Source: Nitrososphaera sp.
GTDB taxonomy: Archaea; Thermoproteota; Nitrososphaeria; Nitrososphaerales; Nitrososphaeraceae
Length of the DNA stretch: 6,275 bases
Direction: 5' to 3'
NCBI GenBank assembly: GCA_022545875.1
Contig: JAKEIF010000105.1
Coordinates: forward strand, 1 to 6,275
This document shows positions 1-5,793 of the stretch, piece by piece (within the stretch, counting starts at the first letter, position 1; each line of letters opens with the position of its first letter). The position numbers and the translations under genes were made by a program. The notes under the pieces are model-generated. The model ran no database searches and was not told where the DNA came from. It worked only from the letters and a program-made list of their open reading frames with translations.

Positions 1-1188
1 ATCGGCAGGATATCTCCGTTGAAGTCCGGTTTCTCTGCACCTGATGCACCGACAAGAATTCCCCTCACTGCGAAGCTTTTGTATCACAAACTGCCTGAGG
101 TTTCCGCTCTTTGGACCTGCGATAATGTCCTTGGATTCAATCTCCCGCTGTACGCGCATTACGCGCACCCACGGGGGCAACATCTTTTTTGCTTCCGCAA
201 TGACATTGATCAAGTCGCTGTCGTCATAGGCTTGGTATTTGCCTGCGTAATGCATCTTGTAAAGCCCCGTTCCCTCCAGAACCAGAGTTGGATAGATCTT
301 GAGCATGTCAGGCCTAAAAGCTTCGTTTGCAAATAGCTCCTTAAAGTCTTGAATGTCCCTTTCAGGAGTCGAGCCCGGCAGCCCCGGCATCATGTGCGCG
401 ACAATTTTGTAACCCGATTCACGCGCGGCCCTAAACGCACTAACGACATCATCAAGCGTGTGTCCACGGTTTACCTGCCTATAGACGGTTTCTTGAAGTG
501 ACTGCACGCCAATTTCTACGCGCGTTACTCCAAGTTCCAGCATCAAGTCAATGTGTGGCTCCTGACAATAGTCCGGCTTGGTTTCGACCGTAAATCCAAC
601 ACACCTATTTTGCGCAATCTGGTTTCCCTTGATTGACTGCTCTAGATTTTCTGAAACGGAACCATTGAGAGCATCGTAACAAGACTTGGCAAAGTGCCTC
701 TGATAGCCTGGCGGCATGAAGGGAAATGTCCCCCCGACAATTACGATTTCCGTCTTGCCGATGTCATGTCCTCTGGCAAGCAGCTGTTCCATCTTGTTCT
801 GCACCTGCCGGTAGGGGTCGTAGCTGAATCTCTGTGCTGCCTTTGTCGAAGGCTCGGTTCCTGTGTAGCTGAGCGGGGTGTTGTTTTCAATCCCCCCGGG
901 ACAATATATGCATCTGCCGTGCGGACAATCGTAAGGCTCGGGCATGACTGCGATTACGGCGACACCGGACGCCGTCTTTGCCGGCCTGACCATCAATAAC
1001 CTCCTCGACCTGAAACTATGCAAATATTTCAAGATGTGCTCATTCTTTGGCAAAGTGGCGAGGTGGTGCTCTGAGGCAACCCTTCTCATTATCACCAATG
1101 CTTGGCCAAGGGTAACCTCTCTATCTTCGATCCTGCGAGCTATGACTCTGCACGCCTGATCATAATTTTCTTCCCCCGCTGCAAGCAA
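1..1188 (-). CDS. elp3: Elp3, tRNA uridine(34) carboxymethyl/acetyltransferase (radical SAM + GNAT), 3'-truncated by window edge
   Basis: Archaeal Elp3 acts alone, without the other Elongator subunits, to add a carboxymethyl-type group at C5 of wobble U34 in tRNA, using SAM radical chemistry and acetyl-CoA. The frame is open for 396 codons from 1188 to the left edge. The helical N-terminal tRNA-binding part is residues 1-65. The radical SAM cluster CPHGRCIYC has Cys88, Cys93 and Cys96. Other family marks are SYTGTEPST (about 108-116), GGTFP (152-156), TVETKPDYC, HMMPGLPGST and the CRCIRCRE zinc-type motif (379-386). Family proteins are about 520-550 residues, so most of the C-terminal GNAT domain lies outside the window. 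The start is TTG at 1188: an in-frame stop at 1201-1203 leaves no other usual start upstream, and the first in-frame ATG (1089) would cut into the conserved N-terminal helices. It lies 42 bp after purM on the same strand. The family call is firm; the substrate role comes from the family. Confidence 0.94.
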   Translation of the reverse strand, partial: MLAAGEENYDQACRVIARRIEDREVTLGQALVIMRRVASEHHLATLPKNEHILKYLHSFRSRRLLMVRPAKTASGVAVIAVMPEPYDCPHGRCIYCPGGIENNTPLSYTGTEPSTKAAQRFSYDPYRQVQNKMEQLLARGHDIGKTEIVIVGGTFPFMPPGYQRHFAKSCYDALNGSVSENLEQSIKGNQIAQNRCVGFTVETKPDYCQEPHIDLMLELGVTRVEIGVQSLQETVYRQVNRGHTLDDVVSAFRAARESGYKIVAHMMPGLPGSTPERDIQDFKELFANEAFRPDMLKIYPTLVLEGTGLYKMHYAGKYQAYDDSDLINVIAEAKKMLPPWVRVMRVQREIESKDIIAGPKSGNLRQFVIQKLRSEGNSCRCIRCRETGLQRRYPAD

Positions 1189-1214
1189 TGTTTTTGAAAA
1201 TCAGCGACGAGCGC

Positions 1215-1225
1215 ATATAATTTTT
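1215..1225 (-). promoter_or_regulatory. Putative TATA box of elp3
   Basis: Read on the minus strand, AAAAATTATAT lies between the purM stop and the elp3 TTG. Its centre is about 31 bp from the start codon. Archaeal transcription usually begins 25-28 bp downstream of the TATA centre, so the transcript would be leaderless or nearly so. That fits the absence of a Shine-Dalgarno sequence and supports the TTG start. It also suggests elp3 can be transcribed separately from purM. Confidence 0.45.
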
Positions 1226-1230
1226 GTGCA

Positions 1231-2280
1231 TCAGAGGCGCTGGCGCTTCCCGGCCAAGTTCGCAATCACTTCGCCGTTTCCATCTTCTATCTTTCCGACA
1301 ATCCGTGAAGCCATCTTGAACTTTGCAAACAGGCGAGTCACGCTGTCTGCCGCCGCCCTAGGACAGATGACGCAAAAGCCGATTCCCATATTAAACGTCC
1401 GGCACATCTCTGCGGCATCAATCCTGCCATCGACTTGGATCTGCTTGAATATGCCAGTCGGCGGGGGCAAATCCTCCAGCACGTACCTGACCCTAGAATT
1501 CAACCTAGGGAGCTTTGTAAAGGCGCCGCCAGTGATGTGCGCGAGGCCATGGACTGGTATTTTCTTTTTCAAGAGTTCCATTACGGGCTTGACGTAAATC
1601 CTAGTCGGGGTTAGCAACTCCTCGCCTACCGTCTGGACCAGGTGTTCTGCGTTATCGTCGACCGAATATCTCCCAAGCAAGATCTTGCGCGCGAGGCTGT
1701 AACCGTTAGAGTGCAGGCCGCTGCTTTCGACTCCAACAATAACATCACCCTGCCTGACTGACTGTCCGAGAATCGGCTTCTCTCTGACAATACCCATTAC
1801 CGTTCCGGCAAGGTCAAACGCATTTTCACTGTCGCCTGAAATGATGTCAGGAAGGATTGCAGTCTCGCCTCCGACTATAGCCATCTCGGACTGCTTTGCG
1901 CCTTTCAACAGTCCCTTTGCTATCTCCTCGAGGAGGCCCTCATTTGGCTGGCGGAGAGCGACATAGTCGACAAATCCTATCGGCATTGCACCCACACAAA
2001 TGATGTCGTTAACATTCATGGCGACGCAGTCAATGCCCACTGTGTCAAAGCGGTTCATCAGCTGGGCGACTAGCACCTTCGTCCCTACGCCGTCGGAGTG
2101 AAGCGCAAGTATCTGCTTTCCGAGTTTTATCAGTCCTGCATAGTGGCCAAAACCCGACATGACCTTGCCCTCAGGCAAGAGGCTGTGGCTTGCTGAAATT
2201 ATCTCGCCAATTGACCTTTGTGCGGATCGAATTTTTTTTACGTCCACGCCTGCGTCTCTGTAGGTTATGCCCTTGGTCAA
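1231..2280 (-). CDS. purM: Phosphoribosylformylglycinamidine cyclo-ligase (AIR synthetase)
   Basis: PurM closes the imidazole ring of FGAM using ATP to make 5-aminoimidazole ribonucleotide, the fifth step of de novo purine synthesis, as a cytosolic homodimer. The protein has 349 residues, the usual length. Motifs in order are the N-terminal TYRDAGVDV (6-14), DGVGTK (63-68), MNVNDI (88-93), VGGETA (136-141), SSGLHSNGYSL (186-196), PTRIYVKP (225-232), HITGGAF (248-254) and the C-terminal FNMGIGF (296-302). All match the ATP-grasp-unrelated PurM/PurL fold. The start is TTG at 2280. Although the frame is open upstream, no ATG, GTG or TTG lies between it and the preceding gene's stop, and the family N-terminus begins here. 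It sits 31 bp after the PPOX-type gene and 42 bp before elp3 on the same strand. HITGGAF has Ala where the family usually has a third Gly. Confidence 0.97.
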   Translation of the reverse strand: MTKGITYRDAGVDVKKIRSAQRSIGEIISASHSLLPEGKVMSGFGHYAGLIKLGKQILALHSDGVGTKVLVAQLMNRFDTVGIDCVAMNVNDIICVGAMPIGFVDYVALRQPNEGLLEEIAKGLLKGAKQSEMAIVGGETAILPDIISGDSENAFDLAGTVMGIVREKPILGQSVRQGDVIVGVESSGLHSNGYSLARKILLGRYSVDDNAEHLVQTVGEELLTPTRIYVKPVMELLKKKIPVHGLAHITGGAFTKLPRLNSRVRYVLEDLPPPTGIFKQIQVDGRIDAAEMCRTFNMGIGFCVICPRAAADSVTRLFAKFKMASRIVGKIEDGNGEVIANLAGKRQRL

Positions 2281-2306
2281 GCGCGAAATTGGGATCCCCT
2301 GAGTGG

Positions 2307-2314
2307 TATAATTA
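2307..2314 (-). promoter_or_regulatory. Putative TATA box of purM
   Basis: TAATTATA on the minus strand overlaps the stop codon of the preceding PPOX-type gene. It is centred about 30 bp from the purM TTG, giving a predicted start of transcription within a few bases of the start codon. A short G-run (AGGGGA, 2295-2300) is too far from the TTG to be a convincing ribosome site, so leaderless translation is the simpler reading. Confidence 0.4.
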
Positions 2315-2785
2315 CTCTTGCGACTTGCTAAAGCACCAGGTGGAATAGTAGAGCGGCCGCAAAGAAAGCACCACGGACTGGCCTGTCCTGACCGTGTTTA
2401 GAATATAGACGGCGTTAGGATGCTCGGCACTTCCCAGGTATTTTGCCATTATCTTTGCCGTTAGGGCAAGGTTCGTGTCGACTTGCTCCAATACGTCCGT
2501 TCTTGCTTTTCCCTTCACACACCTGTAAGGAAAGGAGTCATCATCGACGCTAAAGTACGTCGTATTTCTGCGCCGGATGTTTTGAGCCTTCACTGATTCT
2601 TTGGAGGTGCAAACATACATCCTCTCGGCGCTTTCATCAAAGTAGTACCAGACTGGCTGGATCATGGGATCGCCTCTGTTGTCCACCGTGGCCAGTTGCA
2701 GGTTGGTCTTGCCTGTCGACAAGAATTCCTTGACCTCCTCTTTGGTCATGACGGATCCCATCGGAGTAGCGTGTATGATTTTCAT
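2312..2785 (-). CDS. Pyridoxamine 5'-phosphate oxidase-like (PPOX) FMN/F420-binding split-barrel protein
   Basis: This 157-residue protein has the look of the PPOX split-barrel superfamily, small dimeric proteins that bind FMN, F420 or haem. Visible are the first strand pair LATVDNRGDP then PVWYYFD (31-50), the MYVCTSKESVKAQNIRRR segment (56-73) typical of phosphate and flavin contacts, FSVDDDSFPYRCVKGKA (78-94), and a C-terminal strand ending RPLYYSTWCFSK. The split-barrel call is fairly safe; substrate and cofactor cannot be told, and it need not make pyridoxal phosphate. The ATG at 2785 is preferred because a TATA-like box lies about 26 bp upstream, which fits a leaderless mRNA. Many relatives begin nearer Met13 (MTKEEVKEFL), so a start at 2749 is possible. 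It is the first gene of the minus-strand run ending in purM and elp3 and is divergent from citrate synthase. Confidence 0.86.
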   Translation of the reverse strand: MKIIHATPMGSVMTKEEVKEFLSTGKTNLQLATVDNRGDPMIQPVWYYFDESAERMYVCTSKESVKAQNIRRRNTTYFSVDDDSFPYRCVKGKARTDVLEQVDTNLALTAKIMAKYLGSAEHPNAVYILNTVRTGQSVVLSLRPLYYSTWCFSKSQE

Positions 2786-2806
2786 ATCTGTGCTTCCGGT
2801 AACTTG

Positions 2807-2814
2807 AAAATAAA
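2807..2814 (-). promoter_or_regulatory. Putative TATA box of the PPOX-type gene
   Basis: TTTATTTT on the minus strand is centred about 25-26 bp upstream of the ATG at 2785. That is the spacing expected for a leaderless archaeal transcript. It forms the left half of the divergent promoter shared with citrate synthase. Confidence 0.45.
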
Positions 2815-2819
2815 CTCAA

Positions 2820-2846
2820 CTGCCGCTGCGTGACATCAGTCGGCAG
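2820..2846. promoter_or_regulatory. Inverted repeat between the two divergent TATA boxes (candidate operator)
   Basis: CTGCCG (2820-2825) and CGGCAG (2841-2846) are perfect 6-bp inverted arms separated by 15 bp. The element lies midway between the minus-strand TATA (2807-2814) and the plus-strand TATA (2861-2869). A nearby direct repeat, GCTGCG at 2825-2830 and 2848-2853, may be part of the same site. Its position suits a regulator acting on both directions, but 6-bp arms can arise by chance. Confidence 0.3.
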
Positions 2847-2860
2847 TGCTGCGACACTAC

Positions 2861-2869
2861 TTTAATATA
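2861..2869 (+). promoter_or_regulatory. TATA box of the citrate synthase-malic enzyme unit
   Basis: TTTAATATA is the best TATA match in this intergenic region. It predicts a transcription start near 2891, inside the perfect palindrome ACTGCAGT (2886-2893), leaving a leader of only about 12 bases before the ATG at 2904. The leader (AGTCTAAAAATAG) has no Shine-Dalgarno sequence. Confidence 0.55.
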
Positions 2870-2903
2870 CGAACTTCGAGCATTTACTGCAGTCTAAAAA
2901 TAG

Positions 2904-4106
2904 ATGGATGCGCGCAACATTGGCCTTCGAAATATAGAAGTTGCCGACACAAAGATATGCTCTATTGACGGCGAAAACGGCAAGCTGATCTACAGGGGCT
3001 TTGACATTCTCGACCTGGCATATCATTCAACTTTTGAAGAGACAGCATATCTTCTGCTTTTTGGCGAATTGCCTACTGAGCCGCAGCTGAAGGATTTCAA
3101 GAGACGGCTGGAGGAAGCCCGCGGGCTGCCGGAGCCGATGATAAGGAACCTGAAGAATCGGCCCAAGCGCTCCCAGTCTATGGATGTCTTGCAATCCTGC
3201 ATAGCCGAGCTCGCGGACTATGATTTGAATATCGAGGACACCTCAAAGGATGCCCATGTTCGCCGAGCGATTATTCTCATGGCTAAAATCCCTGCCATAG
3301 TTGCAGCCTGGAGCAGGATAAGAAACGGACAACACGTGGTTGACCCTGTTGAAGAGAGAGAGGTGTCCCATGCCGCCAACTTTCTCCACATGCTGCGGGG
3401 GATCGACCCTTCGGTTGAAGAAGCGAGAGTGATGGATATCTGTCTTATACTCCACGCGGAGCACAGCTTCAATGCCTCTACCTTTGCTGCAAGAGAAATC
3501 GCGTCAACCAGGGCGCATATGTACGCGTGCATAAGCGGGGCGACCGGGGCACTGTCAGGAGAGCTACATGGCGGGGCAAACGTACAGGTAATGAAGATGC
3601 TGCTTGAAATTGCCGAACCCTCAAAAGCTGAGAAATGGGTCACGCGCAGGCTGCAATCAGGCGGCCGGGTCATGGGCATGGGGCATGCAGTCTACCGGAC
3701 AACCGATCCGCGCGCCGACATTTTAGCAGGGCTCTCTGAAAAAATATCTGGAGAAAAGAACAACAAGTGGTACAAGATAACAAAGGACGTCGAGCGGACG
3801 ACAAAAAAGTGGATGCTTGACACGAAACGCCAGGCAATTTATCCTAACGTCGATCTGTACAGTGCCTCGGTATACTATAGCATGGGAATACCGATGGACC
3901 TTAACACTCCGATATTCGCGATTTCAAGAATAGCCGGTTGGGCCGCTCATGTTATTGAAGAAAAGTTTGCCGAAGCCGCGCCAAAGCCTGCTCTATATCG
4001 TCCAAAGGCCGTCTATGTTGGCAGATATTGCGGGCCCATGGGCTGCGAGTACCTGCCGCTCTCAAATCGGGCCGCCGGTCTTACGGGCAGCACACTTGAT
4101 AAATAG
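2904..4106 (+). CDS. gltA: Citrate synthase
   Basis: The enzyme condenses acetyl-CoA with oxaloacetate to citrate, the entry step of the TCA cycle, in the cytosol. The 400-residue protein has the short archaeal/Gram-positive (type I, dimeric) length. The N-terminal block IDGENGKLIYRGFDI (21-35) is typical. The catalytic triad is visible as His222 (LHGGAN), His261 (GMGHAVY) and Asp317 (PNVDLYS), closely matching the numbering in Thermoplasma citrate synthase. His184 and His187 lie in LHAEHSFNAST (183-193), and the substrate-binding arginines in DPRA (Arg270) and ISRIAGW (Arg342). A 2-methylcitrate synthase cannot be fully excluded, because the families are close. The ATG at 2904 follows a TATA box with a very short leader. 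Malic enzyme follows after 42 bp on the same strand, so co-transcription is likely. Confidence 0.96.
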   Translation: MDARNIGLRNIEVADTKICSIDGENGKLIYRGFDILDLAYHSTFEETAYLLLFGELPTEPQLKDFKRRLEEARGLPEPMIRNLKNRPKRSQSMDVLQSCIAELADYDLNIEDTSKDAHVRRAIILMAKIPAIVAAWSRIRNGQHVVDPVEEREVSHAANFLHMLRGIDPSVEEARVMDICLILHAEHSFNASTFAAREIASTRAHMYACISGATGALSGELHGGANVQVMKMLLEIAEPSKAEKWVTRRLQSGGRVMGMGHAVYRTTDPRADILAGLSEKISGEKNNKWYKITKDVERTTKKWMLDTKRQAIYPNVDLYSASVYYSMGIPMDLNTPIFAISRIAGWAAHVIEEKFAEAAPKPALYRPKAVYVGRYCGPMGCEYLPLSNRAAGLTGSTLDK

Positions 4107-4148
4107 GTCAGCTGAAAGGGACTTGCGAGAGGAAATTAGAGCCGTCAA

Positions 4149-5369
4149 ATGAAGACAGTTGCAAAAGGCAGCGACGAAAAAAAGGAGAATGGAAATAACT
4201 CCAAGAAAACTCTGGGACAAGAGGCACTTGAACTTCATAAAAGGCTCCGCGGCAAGATTGAGATTAGGAGCAAGGTATCGGTAAAGTCTCCAAGAGAAAT
4301 AAGCATTGCATATACTCCTGGAGTCGCCGAAGTCTGCCTTGAAATAGCAGCCGATAGAGAGCGGGCCTATGAATATACCTCAAAGAGAAACAACGTTGCC
4401 ATAGTGACAGACGGTACCCGTACGCTCGGGCTTGGTTCGTTAGGTCCTGAAGCTGCCCTTCCAGTCATGGAGGGAAAGGCATTGTTGTACAAGGAGTTTG
4501 GCAATGTTGACGCTTTCCCGATCTGCCTAAAGACTGCAGACGCCGAGGAGATAATACGGACAGTAAAATATATCTCGCCGGTGTTTGGCGCGATAAATGT
4601 TGAGGATATTGAAACCCCAAAGGCCCTGGAAATAACAGAAAGGCTCACGGAGGAGCTCGACATCCCTGTCTTTCACGATGACCAGCATGGAACTGCCGTC
4701 GTTACGCTGGCGGCTCTTCTCAATGCGATGAAATTTACAAAGAGGGAGCCCGGGCGAACGAGTGTCGTGGTAGCCGGTGCGGGATCTGCAGGCTATGGAA
4801 TAGTAAAGATTCTTCGGGCCATTGGAATAACCGACATTATAGTCACTGACTCGTATGGAGTCGTTTCAAAGTCACGACCTGTTGACACCATGAACAAGTA
4901 CAAGATCGAGCTTGCCTCGATTACAAACGTTCCGGAAGGGGTAAACTCGTTGATAGATGCGGTGAGGGGCAAGGACGTGTTTATTGGGGTTTCAGGAGTC
5001 AAGAATTTGCTGACGTCTGCACTGGTAAGGACAATGAACAAGGACCCGGTTATCTTTCCCTTGACAAACCCCGATCCGGAAATCCATCCCAAGGATGCGG
5101 CAGACGCAGGAGCCAGGGTCATCGCAACTGGGAGTTACAAGTTTGAGAACAGGGCAAACAACGCCCTCGTGTTCCCGTTCACGATGAGGGCGATACTCGA
5201 TAACAGGGTAAGAAGGATAAGCCAGCAATTGCTCGTGGCAGTGGCTTATGCGCTTGCAGAATTGATTCCAAAAGTAGAGCTGCGTCCGTTCAACATAATC
5301 CCTGACGTTACCGATCCGAGAATCCAGCCTGCTGTCAGCAAGGCAGTCCAGAGTCTTACTGTGGGCTGA
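4149..5369 (+). CDS. Malic enzyme (malate dehydrogenase, oxaloacetate-decarboxylating, NAD(P)-dependent)
   Basis: The enzyme oxidatively decarboxylates malate to pyruvate and CO2 with NAD(P)+ and a divalent metal. The protein has 406 residues, the length of short prokaryotic malic enzymes without the phosphotransacetylase-like tail of MaeB. Visible are YTPGVAEV with catalytic Tyr55, VTDGTRTLGLGSLGP (86-100), EGKALL with catalytic Lys110, INVEDI with metal ligands Glu152 and Asp153, and FHDDQHGTAVV (175-185) with Asp177. The Rossmann motif GAGSAG (210-215) follows, with Asp233 after the second strand, then NPDPEI (307-312) and IATGSYKF...NNALVFP (325-343). Residues 1-20 form a Lys- and Asn-rich polar extension not usual in the family, but no alternative start follows it. 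Cofactor preference cannot be read safely. The upstream GAGAGGAA (4126-4133) is at best a weak, distant ribosome site. The 3' end overlaps the convergent small gene by 14 bp. Confidence 0.95.
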   Translation: MKTVAKGSDEKKENGNNSKKTLGQEALELHKRLRGKIEIRSKVSVKSPREISIAYTPGVAEVCLEIAADRERAYEYTSKRNNVAIVTDGTRTLGLGSLGPEAALPVMEGKALLYKEFGNVDAFPICLKTADAEEIIRTVKYISPVFGAINVEDIETPKALEITERLTEELDIPVFHDDQHGTAVVTLAALLNAMKFTKREPGRTSVVVAGAGSAGYGIVKILRAIGITDIIVTDSYGVVSKSRPVDTMNKYKIELASITNVPEGVNSLIDAVRGKDVFIGVSGVKNLLTSALVRTMNKDPVIFPLTNPDPEIHPKDAADAGARVIATGSYKFENRANNALVFPFTMRAILDNRVRRISQQLLVAVAYALAELIPKVELRPFNIIPDVTDPRIQPAVSKAVQSLTVG

Positions 5370-5655
5370 GCTTGTTGTTAAGCCATTCTTTGGCCTTTTT
5401 CTCTGCCATGTGCTTTCTCAATATTATCATGGCCATCTCGTAGAACGTCACGCCCTGCTTGCGCGACTGGGTGTCTATCCATCTCAGGCCCTCGGCAAGC
5501 TCAGAGTCCTGCTCTGACATTACCACAAGGTCATCAATTATCCCGATGAACTGATCGTCCACGTTCTCACTTTCCCTGCTGCCCCCATCGGTGCCAAACA
5601 TTGACTCGTGTTGCCACTTTACAATTTTACATGGTAGAATAAGCACTCTTGACAT
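5356..5655 (-). CDS. Small uncharacterised protein, soluble, mainly helical
   Basis: I do not recognise a named family. The 99-residue frame has no signal peptide or clear membrane segment. A polar acidic stretch (about 20-52, GTDGGSRESENVDD onward) precedes an amphipathic helical half (53-96) with LAEGLRWIDTQSRKQGVTFYEM and a charged KHMAEKKAKEWLNNK end. The codon pattern and amphipathic periodicity make it look like a real gene, and it fills the space between two promoter-bearing regions. The start is uncertain: ATG 5655 lies only about 10 bp from a good TATA box (5662-5669), which predicts a transcript start near 5639, downstream of that ATG. Met19 at 5601 would therefore give an 81-residue protein with a leader of about 38 bases. 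The 3' end overlaps the malic enzyme gene tail-to-tail by 14 bp. Confidence 0.66.
   Translation of the reverse strand: MSRVLILPCKIVKWQHESMFGTDGGSRESENVDDQFIGIIDDLVVMSEQDSELAEGLRWIDTQSRKQGVTFYEMAMIILRKHMAEKKAKEWLNNKLSPQ
5382..5400 (+). terminator. Weak hairpin plus oligo-T, candidate terminator of the citrate synthase-malic enzyme unit
   Basis: GCCA (5382-5385) and TGGC (5391-5394) can pair around a 5-base loop and are followed by C and five T's (5396-5400), 12 to 31 bases after the malic enzyme stop. Archaeal termination relies mainly on oligo-T in the non-template strand. The same bases encode the C-terminal helix of the opposing gene, so this could be coincidence. Confidence 0.28.
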
Positions 5656-5661
5656 TCTGGG

Positions 5662-5669
5662 TATAATAT
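5662..5669 (-). promoter_or_regulatory. Putative TATA box of the small uncharacterised gene
   Basis: On the minus strand ATATTATA (within CATATTATAC) is a good archaeal TATA match. Usual spacing puts the transcript start near 5639, inside the longest frame of the small gene, which favours its internal Met at 5601 as the true start. Confidence 0.42.
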
Positions 5670-5683
5670 GTTGACAAGGCTAC

Positions 5684-5707
5684 GCACAAAATCTAGTTCC
5701 TTTGTGC
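5684..5707. promoter_or_regulatory. Perfect 7-bp-arm inverted repeat, candidate operator
   Basis: GCACAAA (5684-5690) and TTTGTGC (5701-5707) are perfect inverted arms around a 10-bp spacer, making a 24-bp dyad. The arm centres are 17 bp apart, between one and two helical turns, as often seen for dimeric helix-turn-helix regulators. The dyad ends 8 bp upstream of the plus-strand TATA box and begins 14 bp upstream of the minus-strand one. It could serve either gene or both. Confidence 0.42.
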
Positions 5708-5715
5708 TCTCAAGA

Positions 5716-5726
5716 TTAAAATATAT
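5716..5726 (+). promoter_or_regulatory. TATA box of the luciferase-like oxidoreductase gene
   Basis: TTAAAATATAT is the most A/T-rich TATA-like element of this intergenic region. It predicts a transcription start near 5748 and a leader of about 45 bases, enough to carry the weak ribosome site near 5780. A second, poorer candidate (AATATTAA, 5750-5757) would give a leader of only about 14 bases. Confidence 0.45.
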
Positions 5727-5731
5727 CCTCT

Positions 5732-5748
5732 ATTTGATTAAGTCAAAT
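5732..5748. promoter_or_regulatory. Inverted repeat over the predicted transcription start, candidate operator
   Basis: ATTTGA (5732-5737) and TCAAAT (5743-5748) are perfect 6-bp arms around TTAAG. The 17-bp site begins 5 bp after the TATA box and ends at the expected transcription start, where archaeal repressors commonly block polymerase recruitment. The arms are A/T-rich, so chance is a real alternative. Confidence 0.38.
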
Positions 5749-5779
5749 GAATATTAAGTACGACCTTTATCCGTTCTCT

Positions 5780-5784
5780 GGTGG
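5780..5784 (+). promoter_or_regulatory. Weak ribosome binding site before the TTG start at 5794
   Basis: GGTGG can pair in part with the CACC of the archaeal 16S rRNA 3' end and lies 9 bases before the TTG. It is the only such motif near the start. It modestly supports TTG 5794, which is also the only usual start codon between the in-frame stop at 5755-5757 and the conserved N-terminus. Confidence 0.28.
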
Positions 5785-5793
5785 ATTAGAGTT

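Noticed and set aside
19..999. Plus-strand open frames opposite elp3 (19-336, 694-999)
   Set aside because: They lie antisense to an intact, motif-rich Elp3 frame and their translations show no family features.
1226..1597. Plus-strand frame of 123 codons opposite purM
   Set aside because: It is a shadow of the conserved C-terminal half of PurM and has no recognisable domain.
3218..3679. Minus-strand frame of 153 codons inside citrate synthase
   Set aside because: It is fully antisense to the conserved catalytic region of citrate synthase, and its Ser/Ala-rich translation is typical of a shadow frame.
3949..4152. Plus-strand 67-codon frame bridging citrate synthase and malic enzyme
   Set aside because: It overlaps the citrate synthase C-terminus out of frame for 158 bp and has no start signal. 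The overlap with the malic enzyme ATG is incidental.
4793..5122. Minus-strand frame inside malic enzyme
   Set aside because: It is antisense to the Rossmann domain of malic enzyme; there is no promoter or ribosome site and no family resemblance.
5649..5676. Bacterial-looking TTGACA and TATAAT motifs
   Set aside because: The spacing between TTGACA (5649-5654) and TATAAT (5662-5667) is 7 bp, not about 17, and the host is archaeal. TATAAT is better read as the minus-strand TATA box.
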